From the NCBI RefSeq assembly GCF_001439695.1, contig NZ_JYLL01000004.1, positions 248,001 to 312,000 on the forward strand: a stretch of DNA of 64,000 nucleotides. Direction: 5' to 3'. Every line of letters begins with the position of its first letter. Position 1 is the first letter of the stretch. This document shows positions 45,864-55,354 of this stretch, one piece after another. The DNA is from Pseudomonas veronii (GTDB lineage: Bacteria > Pseudomonadota > Gammaproteobacteria > Pseudomonadales > Pseudomonadaceae). The position numbers and the translations under genes were made by a program. The notes beneath the pieces were generated by a model that saw only the letters and a list, made by a program, of their open reading frames with translations, ran no database searches and was not told the origin of the DNA.

Positions 45864-48800
45864 TTAAATACGTTCCATCTTCGGTAACCAGACGCGAATC
45901 AGCGAGAACAGGCGATCCAGGTCAATCGGCTTGGCCAGGTAATCGTTGGAGCCGGCCGCCAGGCAACGTTCCTGATCGTCCTTCATGGCCTTGGCCGTCA
46001 CGGCGATGATCGGCAGCTTCTTCCAGCGCGGGTCCTGGCGGATCAGGGCGGTGGCCTCGTAACCGTCCATTTCCGGCATCATCACGTCCATCAGCACCAG
46101 GTCGATATCATCGACTTCATTGAGCCTGGCGATGGCTTCATGGCCGTTACGCCCGATCACCACCACGGCGCCTTTGTGCTCCAGGGCGCTGGTCAGGGCG
46201 AAGATGTTGCGCACATCGTCGTCCACCAACAGGATCTTGCGCCCTTCGAAGACCTTGTCGCGGCTGCGCGCGGTCTTGAGCATCTTCTGGCGTTCATGGG
46301 ACAGCTGCGATTCGACTTTGTGCAAAAAGAGTGTGACTTCGTCGAGCAGGCGCTCCGGCGAACGGGCGCCCTTGATGATGATCGAGCGCGAATACTTGCG
46401 CAGCTCGGCCTCTTCGTCGCGGGTCAGGTTGCGCCCGGTATAGACGATCACCGGCGGGAACGAGCAGATATCCTCGGTGGCCATGCGCTTGAGCAGCTCG
46501 TTGCCGAGCATGTCGGGCAACTTGAGGTCGATGATCATGCAGTCGTAGATGTTCGTGCGCAGCAGGTCGAGGGCTTCCTGGGCAAAGCCGACGGCGGTGA
46601 TCTCGATGTCATCGTCGCCGATCAGGCGGGCAATGCTCTCGCGCTGCAGGTCATCGTCTTCCACCAGCAGCACGCGCTTGACCTTCTGGGTCAGCTTGGC
46701 TTCCAGGCGCGTGAATATATCCTTGAGCTCTTCGCGGGTGGTGGGTTTCACCGCGTAACCGATGGCGCCCATGTGCATGGCGGCTTCGACGCGGTCTTCC
46801 ACGGAGATCACATGCACCGGGATGTGGCGGGTATTGGCGTGTTCCTTGAGGCGTTGCAGCACCGTCAGCCCGGAATGGTCCGGCAGGCGCATGTCGAGCA
46901 GGATCGCGTCGGGGATGTATTCCTCGGCCAGGCTGTAACCCTCATCCGCGCCATGGGCCACCAGGCAGTGGTAGCCCAACTCATGGGCGAGGTCGAACAG
47001 GATGCGCGCGAAGTTCGGTTCGTCTTCCACCACCAGGATGCAGCGCGTGGCGAACGGCGCTTTCTCGCGGTCGTCGGCAAAGCGCGGGATCTGTGTGGCA
47101 TCGGCCACCGGCAGCGGCGAGACCGCGATGGGCTTGGGCGCCGGGGCGGCAATCACCTGGCGCGGTTGCTCGATAGGCGCAGCGTCTTCCTCGCGTTCGA
47201 CGTACTGCTCCGGGATGACCAGGGTGAACGTGCTGCCCTGGCCGGGTTCGCTGGTGACGCTGATATAGCCGCCGAGCAACGCGGCCAGGTCGCGGGAAAT
47301 CGACAAGCCCAGGCCGGTGCCGCCATACCGGCGATTGGTGGTGCCGTCGGCCTGACGGAAGGCTTCGAAGATGCTCTCCTGCTGGTCCGGGGCGATGCCT
47401 ATCCCGGAATCGCGCACGGTAAAGGCGACGCCCTCCCCCGGCGCGCGAGACACCGACAGGCTGACCTGGCCCTGCTCGGTGAACTTGACCGCGTTGGACA
47501 GCAGGTTCTTGAGAATCTGCTCCAGGCGCTGGCGATCGGTAAAGAGCATGGTCGGCGTACCTTCCTGCACCTGCACCTGGAACCCCAGCTTGCGATCGGC
47601 CGCCAGCGGCTCGAACATCCCGCGCAGGCCATCGACCAGGCGCGCCACGCTGGAGTTTTCCGGGCGCATTTCCAGCTTGCCGGCTTCGACCTTGGAGATA
47701 TCGAGGATGTCGTTGATCAGGTTGAGCAGGTCATTGCCGGCGGAATAGATCGACTCGGCAAACTTGACTTGCTCGGCGCTGAGGTTTTCCTGAGGGTTCT
47801 CCGCCAGCAACTTGGCCAGGATCAGCGAGCTGTTCAGCGGCGTACGCAGTTCGTGGGACATGTTGGCGAGGAATTCTGATTTGTACTTGCTCGAGCGTTG
47901 CAACTCGTCGGCGCGGTCTTCCAGCTCAAGCTGGGCCTGGTTGAGCTCGACGTTCTTGCGGTCCATGGCATCGCGCTGCTCGGCCAGGGTAAGCGTCTGC
48001 TCAGCCAATTGCTCGTTGGTCTGCTCGAGTTCCGCCTGTTGCGTTTCCAGGTGGGCCTGGGACTCCTTGAGGATGCGCGATTGCTCTTCCAACTCTTCGT
48101 TGGCGGTCTTGAGCTCTTCCTGCTGCACTTGCAGCTCTTCGTTGAGCTGCTGGGTCTCGGCCAGCACTTCCTGCAAGCGCTGGCGATAGCGGGCGGCTTC
48201 GATGGAGGTACCGATATTGCCGGCGATGAGTTCCAGCAGTTCGATGTCGCGCTCCTGCAGCGGGCGCAGGAAACCCAGTTCGATCACGCCGTTGATCCGG
48301 TCGTCATCGCTGGTCGGCACCACCAGCACGCTGCGGGTCGTGCCTTCGCCCAGGCCGGAACTCACTTTGAAGTAATCCACCGGCACGTCGTCCAGGCGAA
48401 TCAGGCGACCGAGCTGGGCGGCCTGCCCAACGATGCCTTCGTCGCTGTAGATCGCCTGCTCCTGCTGCTCCTGCTCGCGGGAGAAACCATAGGCGGCCAC
48501 GCGCTTGAGGCCGCCGTGCTCTTCGCGCACATACAGCGCCGCCACCACCGAGCCCATGTACTGGGCAAAGAACTGCAGGATATTGCGTCCCAACATGTTC
48601 AGGGTCAGTTGACCGAGCACCTGTTCGGCCAGTTCGGTCTGGCCATTGCGCAGCCAAGCTTGTTGCTCCAGACGCAATGCGATCTTCTGTTGCGACGCGA
48701 AGTTCGCACTGTAACTATCTGAAAGTGATAGTAAATTTTTACGACCAATGTAAGCCAGAAAGCCGCTCAGCCCCAGCACGAACACCAAGTACAGGGTGAC

Positions 48801-49361
48801 GCTGATGAGGGTGGTACGGGTGACTTCCGCGTTGCGGGTAATCCGGAACTGTTGCTCCATCGCCACCGCGTCGTCGTACTCATTGCGAATCTCATCGGTC
48901 AGGCGTTTACCCCGGCCGGCTTTCACCGCGCTGCGGTAGTCGCCGTTCTCGCGCTGCATATCAATCATCGACTGGGCGTAGTTGTTCCACTCCAGTTGCA
49001 GGCTTTCCAGGCGCTTGAGGCGATCTACCTGCTGCGGGTTGTCCGCCACCAGCTCCTGCAAATTGTGTAAGTCGGCAATGATCCGCGGCTTGGCCACTTC
49101 ATAGGGGTCGAGGAAATGCTCGTCGCCGGTGATCAGGAAACCGCGCATGCCGGTTTCCAGGTCAACCGTCAGCTTGGACGTTTCGTTGAGGTTATTGATG
49201 ACCCGGTCGGTGTGCTCTACCCACTGGATCACCGACAACAAATAAGTGATCAGGCACACAAAAAACACCGCACTGAGCACACCCACACCGAGGGGCAGTG
49301 CGACGTTGCGGCTCAACAGTGTACGAAAGCTCTTTTCATCGACGGTCGACGCGGGAGTCAT
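45864..49361 (-). CDS. Large hybrid sensor kinase: CHASE3-GAF-HisKA-HATPase-three receivers
   Basis: A 1165-residue membrane kinase. Membrane helix 1 is at about 20-42, a periplasmic CHASE3-like sensor (TVDLETGMRGFLITGDEHFLDPY) follows, and helix 2 lies near 190. A GAF domain (about 230-400), a long coiled coil (400-510) and HisKA with His in ANMSHELRTPLN are next, then HATPase_c (GTGLGLSIS). The C-terminus has three receivers (Asp in LLDMRLPDHSG, IIDLKLPDMLG, LMDVMMPEMDG). The start is ATG 49361 with AAAGG 7 bases upstream. First gene of an operon with cheR, cheB and a receiver-kinase. Confidence 0.9.
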   Translation of the reverse strand: MTPASTVDEKSFRTLLSRNVALPLGVGVLSAVFFVCLITYLLSVIQWVEHTDRVINNLNETSKLTVDLETGMRGFLITGDEHFLDPYEVAKPRIIADLHNLQELVADNPQQVDRLKRLESLQLEWNNYAQSMIDMQRENGDYRSAVKAGRGKRLTDEIRNEYDDAVAMEQQFRITRNAEVTRTTLISVTLYLVFVLGLSGFLAYIGRKNLLSLSDSYSANFASQQKIALRLEQQAWLRNGQTELAEQVLGQLTLNMLGRNILQFFAQYMGSVVAALYVREEHGGLKRVAAYGFSREQEQQEQAIYSDEGIVGQAAQLGRLIRLDDVPVDYFKVSSGLGEGTTRSVLVVPTSDDDRINGVIELGFLRPLQERDIELLELIAGNIGTSIEAARYRQRLQEVLAETQQLNEELQVQQEELKTANEELEEQSRILKESQAHLETQQAELEQTNEQLAEQTLTLAEQRDAMDRKNVELNQAQLELEDRADELQRSSKYKSEFLANMSHELRTPLNSSLILAKLLAENPQENLSAEQVKFAESIYSAGNDLLNLINDILDISKVEAGKLEMRPENSSVARLVDGLRGMFEPLAADRKLGFQVQVQEGTPTMLFTDRQRLEQILKNLLSNAVKFTEQGQVSLSVSRAPGEGVAFTVRDSGIGIAPDQQESIFEAFRQADGTTNRRYGGTGLGLSISRDLAALLGGYISVTSEPGQGSTFTLVIPEQYVEREEDAAPIEQPRQVIAAPAPKPIAVSPLPVADATQIPRFADDREKAPFATRCILVVEDEPNFARILFDLAHELGYHCLVAHGADEGYSLAEEYIPDAILLDMRLPDHSGLTVLQRLKEHANTRHIPVHVISVEDRVEAAMHMGAIGYAVKPTTREELKDIFTRLEAKLTQKVKRVLLVEDDDLQRESIARLIGDDDIEITAVGFAQEALDLLRTNIYDCMIIDLKLPDMLGNELLKRMATEDICSFPPVIVYTGRNLTRDEEAELRKYSRSIIIKGARSPERLLDEVTLFLHKVESQLSHERQKMLKTARSRDKVFEGRKILLVDDDVRNIFALTSALEHKGAVVVIGRNGHEAIARLNEVDDIDLVLMDVMMPEMDGYEATALIRQDPRWKKLPIIAVTAKAMKDDQERCLAAGSNDYLAKPIDLDRLFSLIRVWLPKMERI

Positions 49362-49538
49362 GGGCATGCCTTTGCCAAATGCGGAAAAACCGGGAGTTTG
49401 CCCCAAAGTTGCGGTTGAACGCTATTTTTCTGCCATGAACCGCTGCAACCCGAAACGGCGCAATCGGGCAACGGCACCCTGAACGCCGCCCACATCCCGT
49501 CGCAGTTTCAGTTGCTCACACTCCGCCCGTGCTGAACC

Positions 49539-49567
49539 GGAACCTGGTTGACCAGCCTTCCCACAGA
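49539..49567 (+). promoter_or_regulatory. HrpL-type (hrp box) promoter of toxin gene 2
   Basis: GGAACC at 49539-49544, a 16-base spacer, then CCACAGA at 49561-49567: an exact match to the HrpL-dependent consensus GGAACC-N15/16-CCACNNA that drives type III secretion genes in Pseudomonas. It points toward toxin 2 and ends 72 bases before its ATG at 49640, a normal distance. It lies in the 278-base divergent gap between the large hybrid kinase and toxin 2; no other strong element is evident in that gap. Confidence 0.8.
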
Positions 49568-49639
49568 CTAAAGCGTCTTGGGAATAAGGAAACTCCGCGA
49601 GAAAGGCGCTCACCTTCTGTTCAACAAAACGGTGCTCGT

Positions 49640-52600
49640 ATGACTATTTCCTTGCAAACCCTCCCCAGCGTTTCATTGATGCCGCTCTCCACGCCACCCG
49701 CAATACCCGCCGCTACACCGCCGACGTTGACACCCGTCCCCAGCCACGACTCGCCTGCGCCAACGGTGCAGCCGCCAGCCAGCGTCACCGTCGCGCAAAG
49801 CGCTAGCCTCAAGGCGAAGCTGGGGCATTATCACAACCTCAAAACACTTGCCGACAAACTCAATGAAATCGCCCTGCGGCTTGGGCCTGACGCCTCCACC
49901 CCGGCCGTGCAGGCAGCCCTCAAGACCACGCCGATGGACGTTCACCCCGACTCGGTTTATCACAGCGAAGTCGGCGGCAGCACCAGCGTGGATAGCTTTA
50001 TCAATCGCCAGGGAGGATTGCTTTCACCCTATAGCCATTTATCCCTGACCGGGCTGTCGGACGCCATGGCCGCCCGATCCCAGGCGCACCCGTTGGGTAA
50101 CCTGGGCGGCGCCCTCAGCTGGCCGGTGCCCTTGAGCGCCGATGAGCAACAACGCTTGCACACCCGCACCCAGGATTACACCGACCCTCTTGGGCAAAAA
50201 CAGCCGCTCAAGCACACCACTGGCGGAGTACTGGAGTTCCTGCGGCATCGAACCCCTCTCGCGGCCGAAGCGCTGACGAGCCCGGGCGCGACGTTGAACG
50301 CCCTTGTCAGTTCGCCAGAAGCACAATCATTGGGCCACGCGCTTCAGGAACAGATGCAGGGCATTGCCACCGATAGCAGCAGCCTCGATTACCTGCTCGC
50401 GGCCGTGATACTGCAGCTGGACCCAGAGTCCATCACCGCCCCCCAACGCAACAACGTGGCCGGCTTCGACCTGGCCGACGACTCACTCAGGGGCAAGTCG
50501 GCCGCCCAAATCGTCGATGCCCTGCGCCAACACCTGGTGGCTCAGGGTAAAACCAGCCCAGAACTGGCTGGCGCAGCCGCCCACCTGCTGCTGGCGGGTC
50601 GTGCGCCGGTATTTCTGGTCAAGGACATTCCCGACAGCGTGACCTTTGGCAGCCCGGCCTGGGTCAACCTCGCAATCGCCGCGACGATGGTCGACGCGCA
50701 CATACCCGGCCGGGTCGCCAATATGAGCTTCGCCGCGGTCATGCTGGAAGCCGAACACGCCAGCGGCGCAGACGTGAACATGACGAACACCGCTCAACGT
50801 AACGCCTTGATCGATTGGGGCACGGCCAATGGCCTGCTGGAGAAAAAAGCCGAGCATCTGTACGCGTCCGATGAACTGAACAACCTGGTGACTCGCTTCA
50901 GCGAACGCCAGTCCGTGATGCTGGCCGCCTCAGAGGCCTTCGACAAAGACATCCCGTCCCGTAAAGCGATGGCATTGGCCGAGCTGAAACAACGCTTTCC
51001 CGACAAGGAGGCGCTGTTCGAAGAACCCTTGATTCGCGTCACCCATATGCCGGGCGGGGATATCCGGCGTAGAAATCAGGTGCCGGGCGTGCACTCGCTG
51101 CTGGATGTCGCGATGATGGACGTTGGACCCGACGCGGTCTACGGCTCCCGTGACAGCCGTATCCCCGTGGGGGCGTTGAACGCCAATCCCGAGTTTGGGG
51201 TGGCCACGGCGTTCGAGTCGCAATTCAAGCAGGTGATCGAGGAAAAGAAGAACGCCGTCGGCACGTATATCAAGCACTTGATCAGCCAGTTGCCGGCAGA
51301 CGACCGAAAAAACTTTGAATATGGCAACGTCACTTTTTATCAAAATCACGCCCATAAACTTGGGCTGGGTTTGTTCAGTGACAAAACCGAGCTGCCCAAA
51401 GGCGAAGAACTACTGGTAAGGATCGAGCGCGGTGGGGTGACCACGGCCTATGAGATCGACTTCAATGCCGGCGCTATCCGCAGTATTCCGCAGTGGCAGG
51501 CACAGCCTGGCTCTTCAAGGAAGGCGAATATCGTCTCCGAAACAAAGGTGTTCACCCCCAGCGCCGGTCAAACCACGCTTGACACAGAACAGACACCGCC
51601 TGGCGATTCACCCAGCGATACCTTCGCCTCGCCCCGCGTCCAACTGATCGCCGATGCCTTCGTTGAACATATCAACCTCGATGATCCGGCAATCAAGCAA
51701 CAGGCGCGTGGCCTCACCACCGACGACAATATTCGGAACCGGTCCGACATGATTGAAAACTTCCTGTTGGACCTGGTCCCTTTGCGCTCCGCGATCAACC
51801 ACTTCCGCAACGGCAACATTGCTGAAGGCTTGATCGATCTGAGCCTGGACGCGTTCGGCATCGTGACGGCGGGTGTGGGTGCGGCCGGAAAAGTGGTCAA
51901 GATCGCAGGGACCACCGTTTCGGCGGCGACCAAGGTGGCACGGTCGGCCAAAGTCATCGGCATGGCCACGTTCGGCGCATTCAACCCGCTGAGCGGCGCA
52001 GGCGACCTGGCGGTTGGCGGGGCCCGCCTGGCCGGTGGCGGGCTCAAGTTCCTCGGCGCCAAAGGCGCGCAAGGTGTGAACGCATTGCGTGGCGCGTCGG
52101 GCCGTTACGACCTGCTCAAAGCCGCCAGCAACGAGCATGGCGTCGTCGCCACAGGCACCGTGAAGATCGGCGAACACAGTATTGACGGTGCCGCGGTGCT
52201 GAAAAATGGCCAGTGGTATGCCTTCGACGCGGAAAAAATGCGCGCCTACGGCGGGCCACTCCAGGGCTTCGCACCCACCACGGTGTCGGCGAAGGGGCAG
52301 ATCAACCAGAGCTTCACCGACTGGCTCTACAAGAAACTGGCGGGCGAAATACAGTCGCCGGAGGGCCCGCCGACCGTACTCGGTCAATATGCACCCAAAG
52401 AGTTCGAAAACGAGTTGAAACGCGCGCAACGCCCCGAGAAGGTTTCCGACTTCAACGCCGGCTATGCGAACGGTGACCCGCACAAGGTGCCGGGTTTCTC
52501 ATCAGACTCGACGATTCTCGAGCTTCAGATGCTGATCTCCCGTGGGTGGCTGGGCGCCGAAGACGTCGGCACGCTGGTCAAACAGATCGAACGCAAGAAA

Positions 52601-53263
52601 GTCAGACTGATCCAGGAAGGCTTTACCCTGTTCCAGCGGGATATCCACGCCGTCGGCGGCACCTTGACCCCGATGCCCCAGGAGTTTTACCTCAGCCAAG
52701 TCAATCTGGCTTCACCAGGCGAATGTGCGGGTATCGCCAATACCCTGGCACTGTCCATGCAATCGGGCCAAGAGACGACCTACCTGGGCAATATGTTCAA
52801 GGCGGCCGCCGATCCACAGGACCCTGTGGCGACGCAGTTCATCCGCACCCTCAGGTCGTTTCATGAAGCAGTCAAACACGTGGATACCTTTCATATGGGC
52901 AAGCAGCCCAGGCAGATTCCCTATCATCAGATCGCCACCGAGCTGACCGATGCGAGCCCGCCAAGGAGCCTGAGGATTGCAACGAAGGATCACGCCCTGC
53001 TGGCCGGCGTCATGGTGCGTGACGACAAACCCGTCTGGTTCTACTTCGATCCGAATTTCGGGATGGCCCAATTTGACTCGGCCGAGGCCATGAAAAATGG
53101 CCTGGAACGTACCCTGAATCGCGGCACCAGCCCGTTTCAGCATCGGGCTTACGGTACGAATCCGGGCACGCCTGAGTATCAAGTGAGTTATTTTGAGTCC
53201 GGTGACATGCAGTTCTACCGCGATTCCGCACAGGTCCACCGTATCGCGTCGGTTCCGTTGTAG
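49640..53263 (+). CDS. Giant toxin/effector 2: C58-like cysteine protease, candidate type III effector
   Basis: A 1207-residue paralogue of toxin 1. The frame opens at GTG 49529, but that lies before the HrpL-type promoter, so ATG 49640 (MTISLQ) is the real start. Residues 1-55 are rich in Ser, Thr and Pro, with Ile3 and no acidic residue until D37, matching type III signal rules. The shared region begins near 155 (NLGGALSWPVPL). The hydrophobic/amphipathic block is at about 710-790 (LVPLRSAINHF ... LIDLSLDAFGIVTAG). The C58-like triad is C1029 (GECAGIA), H1118 (KDHALLAG) and D1137 (FDPNFGMAQF); FDPNFG is nearly diagnostic of AvrPphB/YopT-type enzymes. No second catalytic segment follows. No chaperone gene is adjacent. 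Confidence 0.85.
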   Translation: MTISLQTLPSVSLMPLSTPPAIPAATPPTLTPVPSHDSPAPTVQPPASVTVAQSASLKAKLGHYHNLKTLADKLNEIALRLGPDASTPAVQAALKTTPMDVHPDSVYHSEVGGSTSVDSFINRQGGLLSPYSHLSLTGLSDAMAARSQAHPLGNLGGALSWPVPLSADEQQRLHTRTQDYTDPLGQKQPLKHTTGGVLEFLRHRTPLAAEALTSPGATLNALVSSPEAQSLGHALQEQMQGIATDSSSLDYLLAAVILQLDPESITAPQRNNVAGFDLADDSLRGKSAAQIVDALRQHLVAQGKTSPELAGAAAHLLLAGRAPVFLVKDIPDSVTFGSPAWVNLAIAATMVDAHIPGRVANMSFAAVMLEAEHASGADVNMTNTAQRNALIDWGTANGLLEKKAEHLYASDELNNLVTRFSERQSVMLAASEAFDKDIPSRKAMALAELKQRFPDKEALFEEPLIRVTHMPGGDIRRRNQVPGVHSLLDVAMMDVGPDAVYGSRDSRIPVGALNANPEFGVATAFESQFKQVIEEKKNAVGTYIKHLISQLPADDRKNFEYGNVTFYQNHAHKLGLGLFSDKTELPKGEELLVRIERGGVTTAYEIDFNAGAIRSIPQWQAQPGSSRKANIVSETKVFTPSAGQTTLDTEQTPPGDSPSDTFASPRVQLIADAFVEHINLDDPAIKQQARGLTTDDNIRNRSDMIENFLLDLVPLRSAINHFRNGNIAEGLIDLSLDAFGIVTAGVGAAGKVVKIAGTTVSAATKVARSAKVIGMATFGAFNPLSGAGDLAVGGARLAGGGLKFLGAKGAQGVNALRGASGRYDLLKAASNEHGVVATGTVKIGEHSIDGAAVLKNGQWYAFDAEKMRAYGGPLQGFAPTTVSAKGQINQSFTDWLYKKLAGEIQSPEGPPTVLGQYAPKEFENELKRAQRPEKVSDFNAGYANGDPHKVPGFSSDSTILELQMLISRGWLGAEDVGTLVKQIERKKVRLIQEGFTLFQRDIHAVGGTLTPMPQEFYLSQVNLASPGECAGIANTLALSMQSGQETTYLGNMFKAAADPQDPVATQFIRTLRSFHEAVKHVDTFHMGKQPRQIPYHQIATELTDASPPRSLRIATKDHALLAGVMVRDDKPVWFYFDPNFGMAQFDSAEAMKNGLERTLNRGTSPFQHRAYGTNPGTPEYQVSYFESGDMQFYRDSAQVHRIASVPL

Positions 53264-53410
53264 TTTTTCCGCCCCTGACGCGACATTCTCCGGCGCGAAG
53301 CTCACAATGCCAGCAATTTTTCGGAACTTGCTGGCCTTGTCGCTACTCACTAGTGGATTGCCTTTAGACCTGTCGCGCCCAGCACCTTCACTTTTTCAGG
53401 AATGTTCACT

Positions 53411-53776
53411 ATGTCGGCACCCACCTCAACCATTCTCGTAGTCGAAGACGACTCCATTGTGCGTATGCTGATCGTCGACGTACTCGAAGAGCTGGGGTTC
53501 GGTGTGCTGGAGGCTGAAGACGCCAAATCGGCGCTTGAATTCGTAGAGGACACAAATAAGGTCATTGATCTGATGATGACCGATGTCGGCCTGCCGGATA
53601 TGAATGGCCGGGACTTGGCCACCCAGGCGCGTAAACTGCGCCCGCAACTGCCGGTCCTGTTTGCCAGTGGTTATCCCGAGAGCATCGAGGTTCAGCCGGG
53701 CATGCAATCGATCGCCAAGCCGTTCTCCATCGATCAATTGCGCAATAAGGTTAAGCAAATGCTTGACGCAGCCTGA
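53411..53776 (+). CDS. Single-domain response regulator (CheY-like)
   Basis: A 121-residue receiver: acidic pair in VVEDDS, phospho-Asp in LMMTDVGLPDMNG, Lys in SIAKPFS. ATG 53411 is preferred to 53402 because AGGA directly abuts the first ATG but is 8 bases from the second. It has no output domain. It lies 147 bases after toxin 2 and ends at a strong terminator. The partner is probably one of the kinases in this region, but none is adjacent on the same strand. Confidence 0.88.
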   Translation: MSAPTSTILVVEDDSIVRMLIVDVLEELGFGVLEAEDAKSALEFVEDTNKVIDLMMTDVGLPDMNGRDLATQARKLRPQLPVLFASGYPESIEVQPGMQSIAKPFSIDQLRNKVKQMLDAA

Positions 53777-53794
53777 CGTTGCGTTTTTGTCCAG

Positions 53795-53820
53795 TGCCGC
53801 CCACAGGGGCGGCATTTTTA
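53795..53820 (+). terminator. Rho-independent terminator
   Basis: TGCCGCCC pairs with GGGCGGCA across a 4-base ACAG loop and is followed by a TTTTT run, 18 bases after the response-regulator stop. It is a textbook intrinsic terminator closing the signalling/toxin region. Confidence 0.85.
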
Positions 53821-53940
53821 CGTCAAGCTGTATGTCATACCGGGATTAACGTGACGTTCGGCCAATAAAGTTGGAAACTCGCCGCTTTGCCACACCATTC
53901 AATAGTACTCCTCACAAGCCCTCTGGAAGGACGCAACAAC

Positions 53941-55341
53941 ATGATTGGAAAACCGACGCGCCTGCTGTTGGCGAGCCTCTCGATACTCATGAGCTCTGGC
54001 GCCTGGGCCGACTTCACGGCCACCCCCTCTGAGGCTCGGGCAATCGCCAAGGAAGCCTATTTGTATGGTTACCCGGTCGTGGAAATGTACAAAACGCTCT
54101 ACACCCAGGCGGTCGACAAGGGCGGCGTCAACTTCAAGGCGCCGTTCAACCATATTGGCAACACCGCCCAGGTCTTCACCCCCAAAGACACCACACTGGC
54201 CACGCCAAACCCCGACACGCCCTACTCCTTCGTCTGGATGGACCTGCGTAGCGAGCCGCTGGTGCTGACGCTGCCCAAGATCGAAGACAACCGCTATTAC
54301 TCGGTGCAACTGGTCGACCTCTATACGCATAACTTCGCGTACCTGGGCACGCGCAGCACCGGCAACAATGGCGGCCACTACATGATCGCCGGGCCCGACT
54401 GGAAAGGTCAGCAGCCGGTCGATGTGGATCGCGTGGTGTATAGCGAAAGTAACCTCGCTTATGCGCTGTACCGCACGCAGTTGTTTGATGAAAAGGACCT
54501 GAACAAGGTCAAGCAGATCCAGAATGGCTACAAAGTGCAGTCGCTCAGCAGCTATGTGAAACAAGCCGCCCCCGCCAAGGCGCCGAAGATCGATTGGCCC
54601 AAACCGCTGGCCAACATGACCGAAGGCCCGCAACTGTTTCGCTACTTGAACTTCATGCTCGCCTTCGCTGCCCCCCAGGACAGCGAGAAAGACCAGCTCG
54701 CACGCTTTGCCACCATCGGCATCGCACCGGGTGCGCCGTTCAAGGTCAACCAGTTGAGCGCCGAACAGCGTAAAGCGCTGGAAGACGGGATCGCCGACGC
54801 CAAGGCTGAGTTCGCGGCGTTCAAAAAAGACAAACTCGACACCCAGCAGGTCGCCATAGGCGACCTGTTCGGCAACCGCGATCACCTGAAAAACAACGAC
54901 CTGTACCGCTATGCCGGTGCCGAGGTGGGGCTTTTCGGCAACTCTGCCGATGAAGCCACCTACTTCAATTACGTCGTCGACAGTGAAGGCAAGCCCGCCA
55001 ACGGCGCGCGCCATAGCTACACCGTCCACTTCGCCAAGGACCAACTGCCGCCGGCCGACGCCTTCTGGTCACTGACCCTGTACAACGCCAAGACCAAGTT
55101 GCTGGTGCCCAACCACAAAAAGCGCTATGTGATCAATTCGCGGATGTTGCCCAACCTCAAACTGGACGCCGATGGCGGCCTGACCCTGGCGCTGCAACAC
55201 CACGAACCGCCAAAAGCCGAACAGAGCAACTGGTTGCCGGCACCGCCCGGCCCGTTCTACGCGGTGTTGCGCCTGTACCTGCCCAAACCCGAGGCGAACA
55301 ACGGCCAGTGGAAGCTGCCGCCGCTGACGCCACTGAAGTGA
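53941..55341 (+). CDS. Exported DUF1254/DUF1214 domain protein
   Basis: A 466-residue protein with a signal peptide ending GAWA-D (cleavage near 23). DUF1254 covers about 50-180 (YGYPVVEMYKTLY, NPDTPYSFVWMDLRSEP, NRYYSVQLVDLYTHNFAYLG) and DUF1214 about 340-450 (FAKDQLPPADAFWSLTLYNAKTKLL). The family is widespread in proteobacterial periplasm and has no agreed biochemical role. The start is ATG 53941 with AAGGA 9 bases upstream. It is monocistronic, followed by a convergent lipoprotein gene. Confidence 0.85.
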   Translation: MIGKPTRLLLASLSILMSSGAWADFTATPSEARAIAKEAYLYGYPVVEMYKTLYTQAVDKGGVNFKAPFNHIGNTAQVFTPKDTTLATPNPDTPYSFVWMDLRSEPLVLTLPKIEDNRYYSVQLVDLYTHNFAYLGTRSTGNNGGHYMIAGPDWKGQQPVDVDRVVYSESNLAYALYRTQLFDEKDLNKVKQIQNGYKVQSLSSYVKQAAPAKAPKIDWPKPLANMTEGPQLFRYLNFMLAFAAPQDSEKDQLARFATIGIAPGAPFKVNQLSAEQRKALEDGIADAKAEFAAFKKDKLDTQQVAIGDLFGNRDHLKNNDLYRYAGAEVGLFGNSADEATYFNYVVDSEGKPANGARHSYTVHFAKDQLPPADAFWSLTLYNAKTKLLVPNHKKRYVINSRMLPNLKLDADGGLTLALQHHEPPKAEQSNWLPAPPGPFYAVLRLYLPKPEANNGQWKLPPLTPLK

Positions 55342-55354
55342 TACGGTCGGCGAC

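Noticed and set aside
46140..47879. A 579-codon plus-strand frame opposite the large hybrid kinase
   Set aside because: It is the reverse complement of conserved receiver and ATPase domains and shows no domain of its own.
49529..49639. Longer N-terminus for toxin 2 starting at GTG 49529
   Set aside because: This codon lies upstream of the HrpL-type promoter at 49539-49567, and the extension would spoil the secretion-signal-like N-terminus shared with toxin 1.
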